Below, piece by piece: positions 1-9,974 of a DNA stretch of 54,985 nucleotides (position 1 is the first letter of the stretch; each line of letters starts with the position of its first letter). The position numbers were made by a program, and so were the translations under genes. The stretch is from Stemphylium vesicarium (lineage: Eukaryota; Ascomycota; Dothideomycetes; Pleosporales; Pleosporaceae). The DNA is taken from NCBI GenBank assembly GCA_004380135.1, contig QXCR01000176.1, positions 1 to 54,985 of the forward strand, read 5' to 3'. The notes below the pieces were generated by a model. That model ran no database searches and was not told the DNA's origin. It saw only the letters and a list, made by a program, of their open reading frames with translations.

Positions 1-4
1 GCGA

Positions 5-444
5 TGTTGGCACCAACAGTCGCACAAGCCGAAGGTTAATGATCAGCGCGGGGCGCGCAGGTCACGTGATGTGCCATCCCGCCAAGGATGACCATCCCGC
101 CAAGACAGGGATGGCAGGCAGCGAAGGGATGGACCACCATCACAACCATCCCACGGAAGGACGCACCCGAGGGATGGACGGGATGGCAATAGACTCAGCG
201 ATGAGGATATAAGGATGGAAAGGTTTTATTATTTCTCTCGTTGTGGTCAACTCTCATAGTTACATCTCTTACCTAGATTGCCAACTAGTTATTCTATCGT
301 TCATATAGAATTGAATTGTCTTTACCCGAATACCTACTATCCCACTTAGTCGCCAGACAACTCTACGGGCCTACCGCCATACAATACCTCGCCTGCCTTA
401 GTACGGACCAGGAACAGAGAAGTATCGCCGAACCCCGTATAACA
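5..444. mobile_element. possible solo LTR or LTR fragment
   Basis: The stretch opens with TGTTGG and closes with ATAACA, giving the TG...CA ends and short inverted termini usual for retrotransposon LTRs. A TATA-like stretch lies near 206-213, followed by a pyrimidine-rich run (CTCTCGTTGTGG) like the R/U5 part of fungal LTRs. Motifs of the type GGGATGG/CCATCCC recur at 70-190. No target-site duplication is visible: GCGA lies before it and TATA after it. The left edge is only 4 bp from the window end, so it could be the right LTR of an element lying outside. No coding remnant is seen. This is inference from structure alone. Confidence 0.35.
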
Positions 445-494
445 TATATACTATAAAAAAGAGAGATATTATTAGGCTAAATTAGGCTAAATAA

Positions 495-722
495 TTGTCA
501 GGACGCAGCCCTGCACCACTACGCCATGCAACCAAAAAGGTACGTATGATCAGTGAACTACTGATCATGGTGCAGGATAGTATATATCGTCATCTGGCCT
601 GACCCGGCCTGACCCGGCCTGACAATAATAATATATACTATTTTATATTATAATTAGTAGTTTACTTATCATACATACCTTTTAGTTGCATAGCGTAGTG
701 GTGCAGGGCTGTATCCTGATAA
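495..722. mobile_element. MITE-like element with about 50-bp terminal inverted repeats
   Basis: About 50 bp at the left end (495-545) is repeated in inverted orientation at the right end (about 671-722). Both arms share the core GCCCTGCACCACTACG. The arms differ almost only by C-to-T or G-to-A changes (for example CCATGCA against CTATGCA) plus one A indel, as expected of RIP. TAA flanks both ends (492-494 and 723-725), a plausible target duplication. Between the arms are a short palindrome around GATCAGTGAACTACTGATC and an AT-rich stretch. There is no coding capacity, so a non-autonomous DNA element is the best reading. Confidence 0.6.
596..623. repeat. 10-bp tandem repeat GGCCTGACCC, 2.8 copies
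   Basis: Three consecutive copies, the last incomplete, lie inside the MITE-like element. A second 10-bp duplication (TTAGGCTAAA twice) lies just outside the left arm near 471-490. Confidence 0.7.
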
Positions 723-1011
723 TAAAGAACTACGTATTCACACCGCTAGATATTGTTTCACGACTCCCAAAGGCGGCTGATTTAGCCACATCTTCCAAGT
801 ATCCCTTATTTCTTCGCCCACTGCACTACTAACCGCAAATATACCTGTAACAAGAGTTATAGCGCTCCCTCCTTCATTCCTTAGGCGAATACAATGCTTC
901 GCAGCAGGTATAAGGCTGCGTTGGGCGATGAGGTTTCTAGCTAGGTATCAGCTCTCGTCCCCTGCGCAAAGGCTGATGTATCGCGCACACTATGCCACAA
1001 TCTTGAACGAC

Positions 1012-2910
1012 TTACGTGTTAGGATCCGCGCGGATTATGGTCGGATTACTTTGTATGTGTGCGTCTAGCGTAACTTCCCTTTGAGGGGGATCGGTGAAGT
1101 CTAGAACACCGCTCGCGCCAGATTCCGAAAGCACCAAGGCACCCCTATTGTCTGTCCACCAGCCCCAAGATACCTTGTCGTTTGTAGCTGCAGTGGCGAG
1201 ATTCTTGGACGGCTGCTCGAATATTGAGATGCCGCCTGGAGTTTGCGCACTCGTTGCGAAACCGCTATCCACAATTTGCAGAGTCTCAGTCAGATCTGTG
1301 GATACCCAATCTACAACGTGCACCCTAAAACTCCAGCCAGGCCATGCGCTGACTGGAGGTATAAGGGTTGTTTTGATGACAAGATTGCCCCTCTTCCAAG
1401 GCTTCCAACGGCTCTTCAGTGTAGGCACGATCTGCCCTCGCTCTTCTATTTGCACTTTTCCGCCTTCGACATCGTACGGCTCCCAACGCGTTTTCCAATT
1501 GTCTTCTCCATCATCCAAAGCTACGGCAAGGGTAGAGTCTGGCGCTATCTGCTCGAGCGATGAGCCACATGGTACACTGAAGCCGAACCCAGAAGAGTAC
1601 GCGAATTTCGCATACTTGGCTTCGCGGGCTTTGAATTTCTTAGTCGTTGCCTGTCCTGAGGAAAGTAGGAAGGTATGCTCCGGGGTGTTGCAGAGAATGT
1701 GGCGAGGCGGCCAGAGTACTTTGTTGTGTTCACCAACGCCTACGCTTCTTGGTATCGAATTGACATCGATGGGGTGAGGCAATTCCTCTGCCTGCCAAAA
1801 GGCACTACTCTCATCAAGCCCAAGAGCGAGGAAGCTTTTGAGACACCAATAGACCGATTGTGGAGAGTTGTAGTCCTCCGCAAGATACATGTTCGGAAAA
1901 GTGTACCCGATGTTTGACGTACCATCAGTGTTGAAGACATGCGGTTGTTTCGCCCACCATCTCAGATGCCTGAGTAGTAGCCCCTTCACGGTTCCAAGCT
2001 CATGAACTGGAGCAGGGAGCGCTAAATCTGTGAGTGCGACGGCTGCCCAGAATGCAGCAAAGGCAAATCGATACGTTAGGCTTCTTCCAAAGGGGATCGC
2101 TGCGCCACCTGGCGCAAAGTATCTCCAGTACTCTTTTGCGAAGTCGCGTGCTTGGGCTTTGTACCTCTGTGTACGTAAAAGGTCGTATTCCGGGGCAAAG
2201 CGAACGTAGAGAAGTTGCGCAAGCTGTATCGCAAAGCTCCCGCTATAGTAGTCTGCCTGTTTTCGTTCTTCGCACCAAATACCATCCGAACTCCACCCTT
2301 CACCAATGTAAAATGTGTCCAGAGTTTTCAGGCTTCTGTCTATGTGTGGTTTCACCTCGGCAACCGGAACATTGAGTGTTTTGACCAACGCCAAATTTAC
2401 CAAAACGCGGAACCACAGCCAATTAGTCTGCGGCATTTTGCGTTCGTTGATCTGTCGAAGCCATGTGATAAGGTTGGTGCGAGTAATCGGTTCATTCGCG
2501 AAGGAAAACATGGTCGGATTGGCCAAAAGAGCGAAGGCAATAGATTCCATTTCAACCATGCGCTGGTCGAAGTCGCAAAGGTCGCCCCAGAATTCATTGC
2601 TCTTGGGGTCTGTGCCGGCTCTAATTCCATTGATCCAGGTTCCCAACGCGGTCTCTAACGGTGATCCAATTGCCTCATCATCCTTTTGTTTTAGGTGCAG
2701 GAGCTCGGCTACGACCCAAAGTGGCCGCGCGAAGCCTTCGAGTTGCGCCGCCGTCTCGCTGAAGCCTGCACCTGTACATGTCGCGATCCTGATACGTGCA
2801 TGATTTGCTGACTTGTATTGGTCCAATGGTTGTATGAGAGCAACAGCTGCACGTATGAAATCGTTTCGCGTGCAGAAAGGATTGTCTGAGAAACCTTGAA
2901 GGGGTGGCAT
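1012..2910 (-). CDS. DUF2264 domain protein
   Basis: A single uninterrupted frame of 632 residues starts at an ATG at 2910. The N-terminus (MPPLQGFSDNP, then ETAAQLEGFARPLW at about residues 52-65) is the signature opening of the DUF2264 family (PF10022), and the length matches the family. No signal peptide or membrane segment is visible, so it is probably cytosolic. The first about 380 residues look helical with many Trp/Tyr/Phe, as in an alpha/alpha barrel, and the last about 200 look beta-rich. The biochemical role is not proven from sequence. In bacteria the family occurs in polysaccharide-utilisation loci, and I recall, without being able to check, an overlap with CAZy family GH154 (beta-glucuronidases). 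It sits 232 bp downstream of an MFS permease on the same strand and near a GH88 gene, which supports a role in uronide breakdown. Confidence 0.88.
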   Translation of the reverse strand: MPPLQGFSDNPFCTRNDFIRAAVALIQPLDQYKSANHARIRIATCTGAGFSETAAQLEGFARPLWVVAELLHLKQKDDEAIGSPLETALGTWINGIRAGTDPKSNEFWGDLCDFDQRMVEMESIAFALLANPTMFSFANEPITRTNLITWLRQINERKMPQTNWLWFRVLVNLALVKTLNVPVAEVKPHIDRSLKTLDTFYIGEGWSSDGIWCEERKQADYYSGSFAIQLAQLLYVRFAPEYDLLRTQRYKAQARDFAKEYWRYFAPGGAAIPFGRSLTYRFAFAAFWAAVALTDLALPAPVHELGTVKGLLLRHLRWWAKQPHVFNTDGTSNIGYTFPNMYLAEDYNSPQSVYWCLKSFLALGLDESSAFWQAEELPHPIDVNSIPRSVGVGEHNKVLWPPRHILCNTPEHTFLLSSGQATTKKFKAREAKYAKFAYSSGFGFSVPCGSSLEQIAPDSTLAVALDDGEDNWKTRWEPYDVEGGKVQIEERGQIVPTLKSRWKPWKRGNLVIKTTLIPPVSAWPGWSFRVHVVDWVSTDLTETLQIVDSGFATSAQTPGGISIFEQPSKNLATAATNDKVSWGWWTDNRGALVLSESGASGVLDFTDPPQREVTLDAHIQSNPTIIRADPNT

Positions 2911-3142
2911 ACCGATCTTGCCAACGGGAAACCACTTGGGTGCATACGAAGACGCCTTGAAGCCGATGCCAGGCTCAGTAATATTGAGAGGAACCGTTTC
3001 TATTAGTATCCTATTGGCACCCCCACCTCGGATGATTAACTCGCGAAGATAGCCCGAGACTGCGAAGCCGTGACCAGCTGACTATTTGGTAACGAATTTT
3101 GACGCCTACCCACTGAGGTGCAACACTCATACACCAGATCCA

Positions 3143-4865
3143 TCAAACCCTGGTTTCCTTGTCATCTACGACCTCCACATGTATAGCTCCTGGCTTTTGG
3201 AGATCATCTTCGTCGTCCTGTTTGTTGATATCGAACTTCCTAGTCCTCACGTCGCAGCGCCAAAGATACTGTCCCACCAAGAACAGAACCCAGTAGCAGA
3301 TGATGAAGACGATGTTGACAGTATAGCCCTTGGTCCACTGAGGCGCCTCCAGGATAGGAAAAACCGTAATCGGGTAGAAGGAGAAGAATGCCCAGCCAAT
3401 TGTCATCATAGCACCAGTAGTAAAACTTCGCGCCTCATTGTCATCCTTCATTATCATATTTACCCACGGAAAGAGTATCGGCGTTACACATGACGTGAGG
3501 CCAAGCAGGTAGTAGCAGGTGACTGGAGGGCAGTTAGTCGAGTTCTCCGTATGATGATTTGGACGACTTACAGTGAAGACCAAGTGGGATGTACCAGACA
3601 CGCAGGCACACATTGGAGAAAAGCAGTATTGCCGTGACGACCGAAAAGACGATCCACATCGGATAGATCATCACCAAGCTAGTGATCAGAATACCGCATA
3701 CTATAGCCAGACCCTGAACACCAGTTGGAATAAGATTGATCTCTTCGATAGTGTAGGTGCCATTGAGATCAGATTCCTTCTTGAGCCAAGCTTGCATCTG
3801 GCCACCAACGTAGCTCGTGCACTGGAAGAAAACGTAGGTCAGGACGGCGATGTAGAAGTGCCAGTGTGTAAAAACACGCTTCAGCATGCGCTTTCCGATT
3901 TTCGCGCTTTGTTTGGTGCCCTGGCTCTGCATTCGCGCGACAGCAAGCTTCCGCTCGTCTTCGGTCAACCACCAAACCTTGGGGCTGGTGGGAAGTCCAG
4001 GGTACAAAAAGAAGCCAGCTATTCCGATAGGAAGCGATATGGAGCCGTCTATGATGAAGAGCCAACGCCAACCTGACATGCCATGGACACCGTTGAGGTT
4101 CTTGTGAGCGGCGGCCTGCAAGTACCCACTGAACATAGCGCCAGCATTGCTCGAGACGTACCACACACCTGCGCGTTTGAACACCTCATCAGCGCGGTAC
4201 CAGGAAGTGAGAAGATAGATTGAACCAGTCGATGCGGGAGTTTCGAGAACACCGAGTAGGAAGCGCAGTCCATATATCTGCGGAACGCTGCTAAGGCAAG
4301 ACTGCGTAAAGGTCAAGATCGACCAAGCACATTCCATGGTAGGCACGTAGTATCGAGCAAGTTTTGGACGAGAGATGATCATCATGCTGGGAATCTCGAA
4401 TATCATGTAACCGATGTTGTAACTAGACGACGTAAGCAGCTGCCTTGTTGTGATGTGAGACTCTGAGTACTGACAAGGTACCGAAGAGGGAGTACTCATT
4501 GCCCTTGATCGCCAGTTCTTCGCGCATGCCAGACCAGTAGGCGGTGTTTAATGCGTTCTGGTCCAGCCATTTGATGTAAAAGCAAAGGCAGCACAGAGTG
4601 AGTAGTATGCAATCGAGCTTTCGTACCAATTTCTTCTCTTCGGGAGAATAATGGCTTGGGTACCACTGATATTCATTAGCAAATCTGCGACATGTACGCG
4701 TCTAGCCCAGCTTACATCGAAAATGTACATCCAAGCCACCCAAAAAGATCGGTTCGGTTTCTCAGTCGCGGAGCTTACAACAACCTCTTTTCCATTCACG
4801 AGGACAACAGGGTTGCGCTCACTGTCGGTTGGCGCAACCCTGATCTCATCTTGTGACGGCGGCAT
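3143..4865 (-). CDS. MFS permease of the anion:cation symporter (Dal5/allantoate-like) family
   Basis: Four exons (4865-4716, 4665-4475, 4422-3572, 3522-3143) join in frame to 523 residues. Introns of 50, 52 and 49 bp have GT...AG borders. Exon 2 opens with SPEEKKLVRKLD and LDQNALNTAYWSG, hallmarks of fungal ACS-family permeases (Dal5, Liz1, pantothenate and tartrate types). Twelve hydrophobic segments can be counted, and both tails are hydrophilic. ACS transporters move small organic anions with protons, and bacterial relatives carry hexuronates. The gene is divergent from the GH88 gene across a 494-bp shared promoter and lies upstream of the DUF2264 gene, so an acidic sugar is the favoured substrate (inference). 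Substrate cannot be read from the sequence; a vitamin or amide permease is the alternative. Confidence 0.9.
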
Positions 4866-5359
4866 TTTGGCGTACAGCTTACAAGTAGAGAGTCAAGAGT
4901 AACCTCCAGTACAAAGAGCAGAGACGGTGCTTGTTTCGATGCAGAAAGGCACGATGCAGTTCAATATTTAAGTGTTTCCAGCTTTGAAGTCAACAGCATC
5001 TAGGCTTTGCTTTTCGAGCTCCCATTTTCTGGCTTGACTTATCGGTCGAAGTGTTTCGTTCATGCATACCCCGCGAATGGTGGCGCTGTACCATGGGGTA
5101 AGGAGCGCGGGCCCCACTAGGTCAGCATCCAATCGCAAGGGCGATATCTTCGATTCGGGCTCTTGGCCCCGGACTTCGGGGTAGTGTGGACAACACTGGT
5201 ATCCGAGCATTAACACAGTTGGATGATCTTAGGGCATTGGCATTTTGCACCAATTTTCGTCGCTACTTCAGCGTTGGAAGCCCAACATGATTTGCGTGTT
5301 CAGAAATTGCATTCTTTCACTGCAAGACCGTCGTGTCCTCAGATTGCGTCCTGTCCATC
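4866..5359. promoter_or_regulatory. shared divergent promoter of permease and GH88 genes
   Basis: This 494-bp region separates two divergent start codons and contains no convincing coding frame. At 5167-5181 it holds the inverted repeat CCCCGGACTTCGGGG, that is CCG-N5-CGG. Such paired CGG half-sites are what Zn2Cys6 regulators bind, and one is encoded by the next gene. Binding is inferred, not shown. Confidence 0.4.
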
Positions 5360-7165
5360 ATGGAAAGCCATATCAAGCCTTTCGTAGCTAACGCAGCCGC
5401 AGCCACACCTCTCGTTTCCCAAGGCCGCGAATTGTTAAGCAGCCAAGAGGATTCCGATCTTCGAACTGGATCGCTGGATCGACCAACGGAGGACCATACT
5501 AGCGAAGAAGACACGCTGTCGCTGATGTCGCCCGAGTTTTCTTGGCTACCGAGCATAAGAAGAACAAATGTGGAAGGTGAACACTTGATAGCCATGCCAC
5601 AAAGCGGATCGATATGCAAAGGCTATGTCAGAGACATTACTCTTGTGGTCACGAAGGGGGCCATTCCACAAGCGAACACGGAGTCTCCGAAAAGCAGTAC
5701 TAAAAGTAACTCATCCGAATATGATTCGACGACGCCGATGAGCAGCGTTCGGCCCTCAGAATACGGAAGCCTGGATCCAGTCGTGGGCTTTCTTGCGTCC
5801 AGCACGGCGATAGCCGATCTTGTGCCAGAACTATTCAGCGAGAACATCGCTGCGAAGACTGTTCGAACCGCCCAAGCTGCTCTAGCATCGCTCCCTGAAG
5901 CTTTTCCAGAGATCGTTCCACAGAGCAGCGATCACAATGGTAGTTATAGTCTGCGGGAAGCTGATTTCTGGACCTGTGGTTTCTTTCCAGGCACCATGTA
6001 CGGGGTACTAGAAAGGCTCGTCAGATTTCCCCAGAGCATGCACCTCTCCAATTCAATCGATCGGGAATTTTTGCGCGATCAACTCATTGCTTTGTGCCGC
6101 TCATGGGCGGAACCAATCCGAGACATGGATGGACGGACCGACACCCACGACATCGGCTTCATCGTCATGCCATCACTTCGTGCCGATTGGGAGCTTTTCG
6201 GAAACCAGCGTAGTCTGAACTCTATCATCAAGGCCGCAAGAAGTTTAGCAACGCGATATGTTCCCACAGCTGGTGCCATCAGAAGTTGGGATCTGCTGAA
6301 GAAGAAGGACATCGAGATACTTGACCAGGAGGACAACATGATCGTTATCATCGATAGCATGTGTAATCTTGACCTGCTTTATTATGCCGCATGCCATGCA
6401 ACGCAACCAGAGCTCGCGGATATTGCTACAGCTCATGCGATGACCCTGCTCCAAAGCCACTTACGACCCGAACCGGTACTGGCTTCATCCAAAGATGCGT
6501 ACAAGGGCCAATGGTACTCGAGTTGCCACGTCGCCAACCTCGACCCAAAATCTGGTGACCTCAAAAGGCGGTTGACGGCGCAAGGCTATGCGGATAACTC
6601 GACTTGGTCGCGTGGCCAGGCATGGGGTATTCTAGGGTATTCGGAAACATATATGTGGACCAAAGACAACCGGTTTCTAGAAGCCGCTTGTGGACTAGCA
6701 GAGTACTTCATGTATCGTTTGGAGACTGCATCAGCCTGCGTTTCTCGCGGTCGTTACGTTCCTTTGTGGGACTTTGACGCACCGGTCGAGGAGGAAGATG
6801 GACCGTTGCGTGACTCCTCGGCTGGCATCATCGCCGCTAACGGGATGCTCTTACTTTCGCAGGCTTTGGCAGGTGTTCAGAAGATCAATCTATCTCAGAG
6901 GTTTTGTAATGCGGCTTTGTGCATAGTTCAAGACATATTGAGCTTCGCATTGGCTCCAGAGGAAGCTCGGCTGGTTTCAAGTCCGCACCACCACATTCGC
7001 GCGGAAGAGGTTATAGCAGGGCAGCGGTTTGATGGAATATTGAAGTTTGGAACAGCAAACAATAACGTGAATGCGCGGAAGCGGTATGCCAACCATGGGC
7101 TAGTATATGGGGATTACTATCTGGTTGAGTTCGGTAACCGGCTGTTGCGAATGGGTTTAGTCTAA
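5360..7165 (+). CDS. glycoside hydrolase family 88 (unsaturated uronyl hydrolase) with long N-terminal extension
   Basis: An intronless frame of 601 residues. The ATG at 5360 is used because the upstream in-frame GTG is not a fungal start. Residues about 170-600 match family 88: EADFWTCGFFPG (sugar-cradle region), DTHDIGF with Asp264, IIDSMCNLDLL with Asp332, and TWSRGQAWG near residue 415. Asp264 and Asp332 correspond to the two catalytic aspartates of unsaturated glucuronyl hydrolases. The reaction is hydration of the 4,5-unsaturated uronic acid left by polysaccharide lyases, releasing it from the oligosaccharide. There is no signal peptide, as expected for a cytosolic enzyme. The first about 160 residues are Ser/Thr-rich and apparently disordered, unlike the roughly 400-residue family norm. 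It shares its promoter with the permease and converges with the transcription factor gene. Confidence 0.93.
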   Translation: MESHIKPFVANAAAATPLVSQGRELLSSQEDSDLRTGSLDRPTEDHTSEEDTLSLMSPEFSWLPSIRRTNVEGEHLIAMPQSGSICKGYVRDITLVVTKGAIPQANTESPKSSTKSNSSEYDSTTPMSSVRPSEYGSLDPVVGFLASSTAIADLVPELFSENIAAKTVRTAQAALASLPEAFPEIVPQSSDHNGSYSLREADFWTCGFFPGTMYGVLERLVRFPQSMHLSNSIDREFLRDQLIALCRSWAEPIRDMDGRTDTHDIGFIVMPSLRADWELFGNQRSLNSIIKAARSLATRYVPTAGAIRSWDLLKKKDIEILDQEDNMIVIIDSMCNLDLLYYAACHATQPELADIATAHAMTLLQSHLRPEPVLASSKDAYKGQWYSSCHVANLDPKSGDLKRRLTAQGYADNSTWSRGQAWGILGYSETYMWTKDNRFLEAACGLAEYFMYRLETASACVSRGRYVPLWDFDAPVEEEDGPLRDSSAGIIAANGMLLLSQALAGVQKINLSQRFCNAALCIVQDILSFALAPEEARLVSSPHHHIRAEEVIAGQRFDGILKFGTANNNVNARKRYANHGLVYGDYYLVEFGNRLLRMGLV

Positions 7166-7322
7166 ATTCGGCAAATTAGACTGTGTGAACAACAATCAAT
7201 TGTCTCTCGAGACCTGGTTGAGACGTCGCTAGCGCAAATCGATGCAAAGCGCCGAAGGCTAATGAGGGTTCATTCCTGTGTGAGCAATACGCGAAGCTGG
7301 AAGCATACGTAGCGGGTAGGCG

Positions 7323-9616
7323 TTACCATGCATTGAGTCCAGCATCAAATGTTGAAGTGAACATGCTGCCATCATCGAAAGCAATGACACGATCTGTGTC
7401 CATAAAGTTCTGGTCGAGCATTGTGATGGTGTTGAAGTCAGGGCTTGGCAATGGCAGACCCAGATCGGGTAGGGGGACAGTCGCGGAGACATGCGGCCAC
7501 ACGTTGAGAGGTCGCGTTGGCTCGGGATGGCCTTGCCGATGATTGGTGTCATTGGTGTAACCCATGACATTAATCTGGTAAGTCTCGTCGTTTGTACAGA
7601 GCTCGTATAGCCCTCGAAGCCGATGGGCATAACCAATGAAAAGGTCTCGTGTATCAGGTAGTGCTTTTAAGAAGGCAGTCCATCGCCTGGACATTTCTTC
7701 AAGGCTTTGTAGCAGAGACCAGAATTCGGACGCAAGCGGATCAGAACGGGTGTATCGCCAATGGGCTAGAAGCGCTCGAGCAGCTATGAACAAGCAAAAG
7801 GCGTACTGATTCCCGACCGGTGACATGGCGAGTGATTTGCCGAGGTACTTCTCGGTTATGGTTGCAATTTCGACGCCAGCTGTGTAGCAGGCCTCCGCGC
7901 TGCAAGTGCTCAGTAAACGGTTTCGGAAGCCCCAGTGGAAAGGCGGATAGGCGACGAGCTGGTGCAGCAGTATCATAGAAGCGTTATGCGTGACATGAGC
8001 CGTAGTAAGATTCGGATCCTACATGACTTTAGTGGCTGCAGTGAATTTGTCTCAACTGATTCCAGTAACTCACCATCAAAGGAACATGACGGGTCAAATT
8101 AGGATTGGCCTTCCACCGCTGAGGAAGCAGCATTTTCCAATGCACCAACCGAAGGTCTAATTCTTTGAACCGAGTGAGCCAAGAACTGATTTCCTCTTGA
8201 TCGCGAACATCAACCTTTTGTTGGAGGAAGTAACTCATCACGCGACTCATAGATTCAGTCGCTTCGATGCTGTAGGCGAGAGCACCGACTGTAGACATAT
8301 CTGTCACCATGTCGCGTCCCGTGTTGATTGAGGGTGTGGCTCCCATCTGGCTATGGCTCGCAGCCTCAGTAGGGAGTTGCCCTTGAGTCGGTGATTGGAA
8401 ACGCGAGACATAACCAATAGGAGTACCGATGCGAGCTTTTGATTTATCCCAGATGCCAAAGTAGGGTGTAAGGACAGGGCTCTGCCTGCGCCACAGATGA
8501 CCGTCGCAAGGCAATCTTCGATATACGTCATCTGAAGTTAGACTCGTGTTCCACCCCATAGTCACAGAGCAGAGACGATCAAGGAGGAAGACGTTCCAGA
8601 AGACTCTTCGGCGTTCTTCGACTTCGGTCCAGTCACTGGTGTCTTGCAAGCATGCGGATGGTTGACAGAAGTGTCGCAGCTCGCCAGCCTCCTGTTCATG
8701 AGCTAAGCCCATATATTCAACGGTACGTGTCATGGATCCAATGATAGACCAGGCTTTGGATGCGTTCCCATTTCCAATATCATCGAAGGCGATTATGATC
8801 AAAGCTTGGAGGTTTTCGAGCGATAAGCTGTCCATGGCTGTGTAGATGACCCAATCGCGAGTACGGGGGGCAATCGTCTCCACTGTATCATGTGCGAATT
8901 TGGACGCCGCTACACTCATGGCTTGCAAAATGACGGAGAGTTGTTTACGCTGCGTTGCGTCATTCATGCGTTGGGAGAATCTCGCCTGGTGGATCATTGG
9001 AATCCAAGGATGGACATGAGAGAAGTAAGCTGCCACTATTGTCTCTAAATATAGGTGATCAGGTAGAAGAGGCGTAGCTACATCGACATGCACCGTAGTA
9101 GCGGAAGCCTCATGCTCGTGTTCGAGCCGCCTCCGCTTGTTGCTTTGGTGCGTAGAAGGATTGGTAAGTTTTGGCAGCTCTTTTGCTAAGAGAGCCAGGA
9201 TGCTGGACGCTGCCGAATCGTCTAAGCCGTTGTGCGCAGGTGCTTGCAACGCGCTGTGATGGCATCGTGCGATGCTGGTTCCTTGATCGCTTACGCGACG
9301 CTCGAGATGGTCTGCAAGCGTAAGATGGAAGCAATATGGTAAGGATCATGGAGTCTACCAAGTCGCCTATGCAGATTCTCAACAGCCCCTGCCTTCAGGC
9401 CCGGCTTGACCCTCTTTGCCTCGTAGATGCAGTTCGTGTCTACTAGCCGTCAATAAAAAGAAAGGGTCTAGTGCTTAAGACTAGCGTACTCGTCTTTCTG
9501 CAGTGCAGGCAATCCGGTTTGTCTCTTGAACAGCGCAATTTCGCCTTGCGACACGCGTTACAAGCCAGACCTTCTGACGGCTCGTTTGGACCAGATTCGA
9601 CCATGTCTTCTGGCAT
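7323..9616 (-). CDS. Zn2Cys6 transcription factor with fungal-specific TF domain
   Basis: Four exons (9616-9490, 9442-9359, 9311-8074, 8018-7323) give 714 residues; introns are 47, 47 and 55 bp. The zinc cluster reads C19-X2-C22-X6-C29-X6-C36-X2-C39-X7-C47 and is split by intron 1. It is followed by the linker RVKPGLKAGAVENLHRRL and a short dimerisation helix. The middle homology region (PF04082) lies at about residues 150-450, with WSIIGSMTRTVEYMGL and EERRRVFWNVFLLDR. The conserved DPNLTTAHVTHN segment is joined by intron 3. An in-frame TGA upstream supports this start. It is a nuclear DNA-binding regulator that recognises CGG half-sites. Its position beside the GH88, permease and DUF2264 genes makes it the likely local activator, which is inference. 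Confidence 0.9.
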
Positions 9617-9861
9617 ACTGAGGGAGGATGCTTTTGCGCATGATTGAGGCTGTCAACTGCCTTATGTAGACGATTCATCCGGATGCCGGTCAAGATGCCC
9701 CGAAAGGCCGAGCGGGCAGCCAGGGGGTCTTGGCACTTGGTCGTGCGGTCCCGTGGAGATGCGACAGAGCGCGATGATCTTGTGTGCATGGCGGCATAAT
9801 CGTAGTGAAGGGTGGAATACCTGGGTAAGCTGCGGTAGAGACGTCAATCGCGTCGGAAGGC

Positions 9862-9896
<35 letters not shown>

Positions 9897-9974
9897 TCGG
9901 CTAAGCGAGCAGGCGGCACTCCATGTCGCGTTCGGCTGAGGAATGCGAACAGTGTCCCTTCAGCCAACTCCATC
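9617..9974. promoter_or_regulatory. intergenic region between divergent TF and TGT genes
   Basis: This 358-bp spacer should hold both promoters. Apart from an ATG microsatellite it shows no recognisable element. Confidence 0.4.
9864..9896 (+). repeat. (ATG)11 trinucleotide microsatellite
   Basis: Eleven perfect ATG triplets lie 78 nt upstream of the chosen start of the queuine tRNA-ribosyltransferase and in the same reading frame, with no stop between. If transcribed, each would be an in-frame upstream start codon. Confidence 0.9.

Noticed and set aside
60..195. CRISPR-like spacing of GGGATGG/CCATCCC motifs
   Set aside because: Units are short, unevenly spaced and in both orientations, and the host is a eukaryote; this is simple repetition within an LTR-like sequence.
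1094..2803. Plus-strand open frames across the DUF2264 gene
   Set aside because: They are antisense shadows of a well-conserved minus-strand gene.
9297..9311. A further intron in the transcription factor using GTAAGC at about 9292
   Set aside because: The frame reads straight through, and splicing there would break the phase with the following exon.
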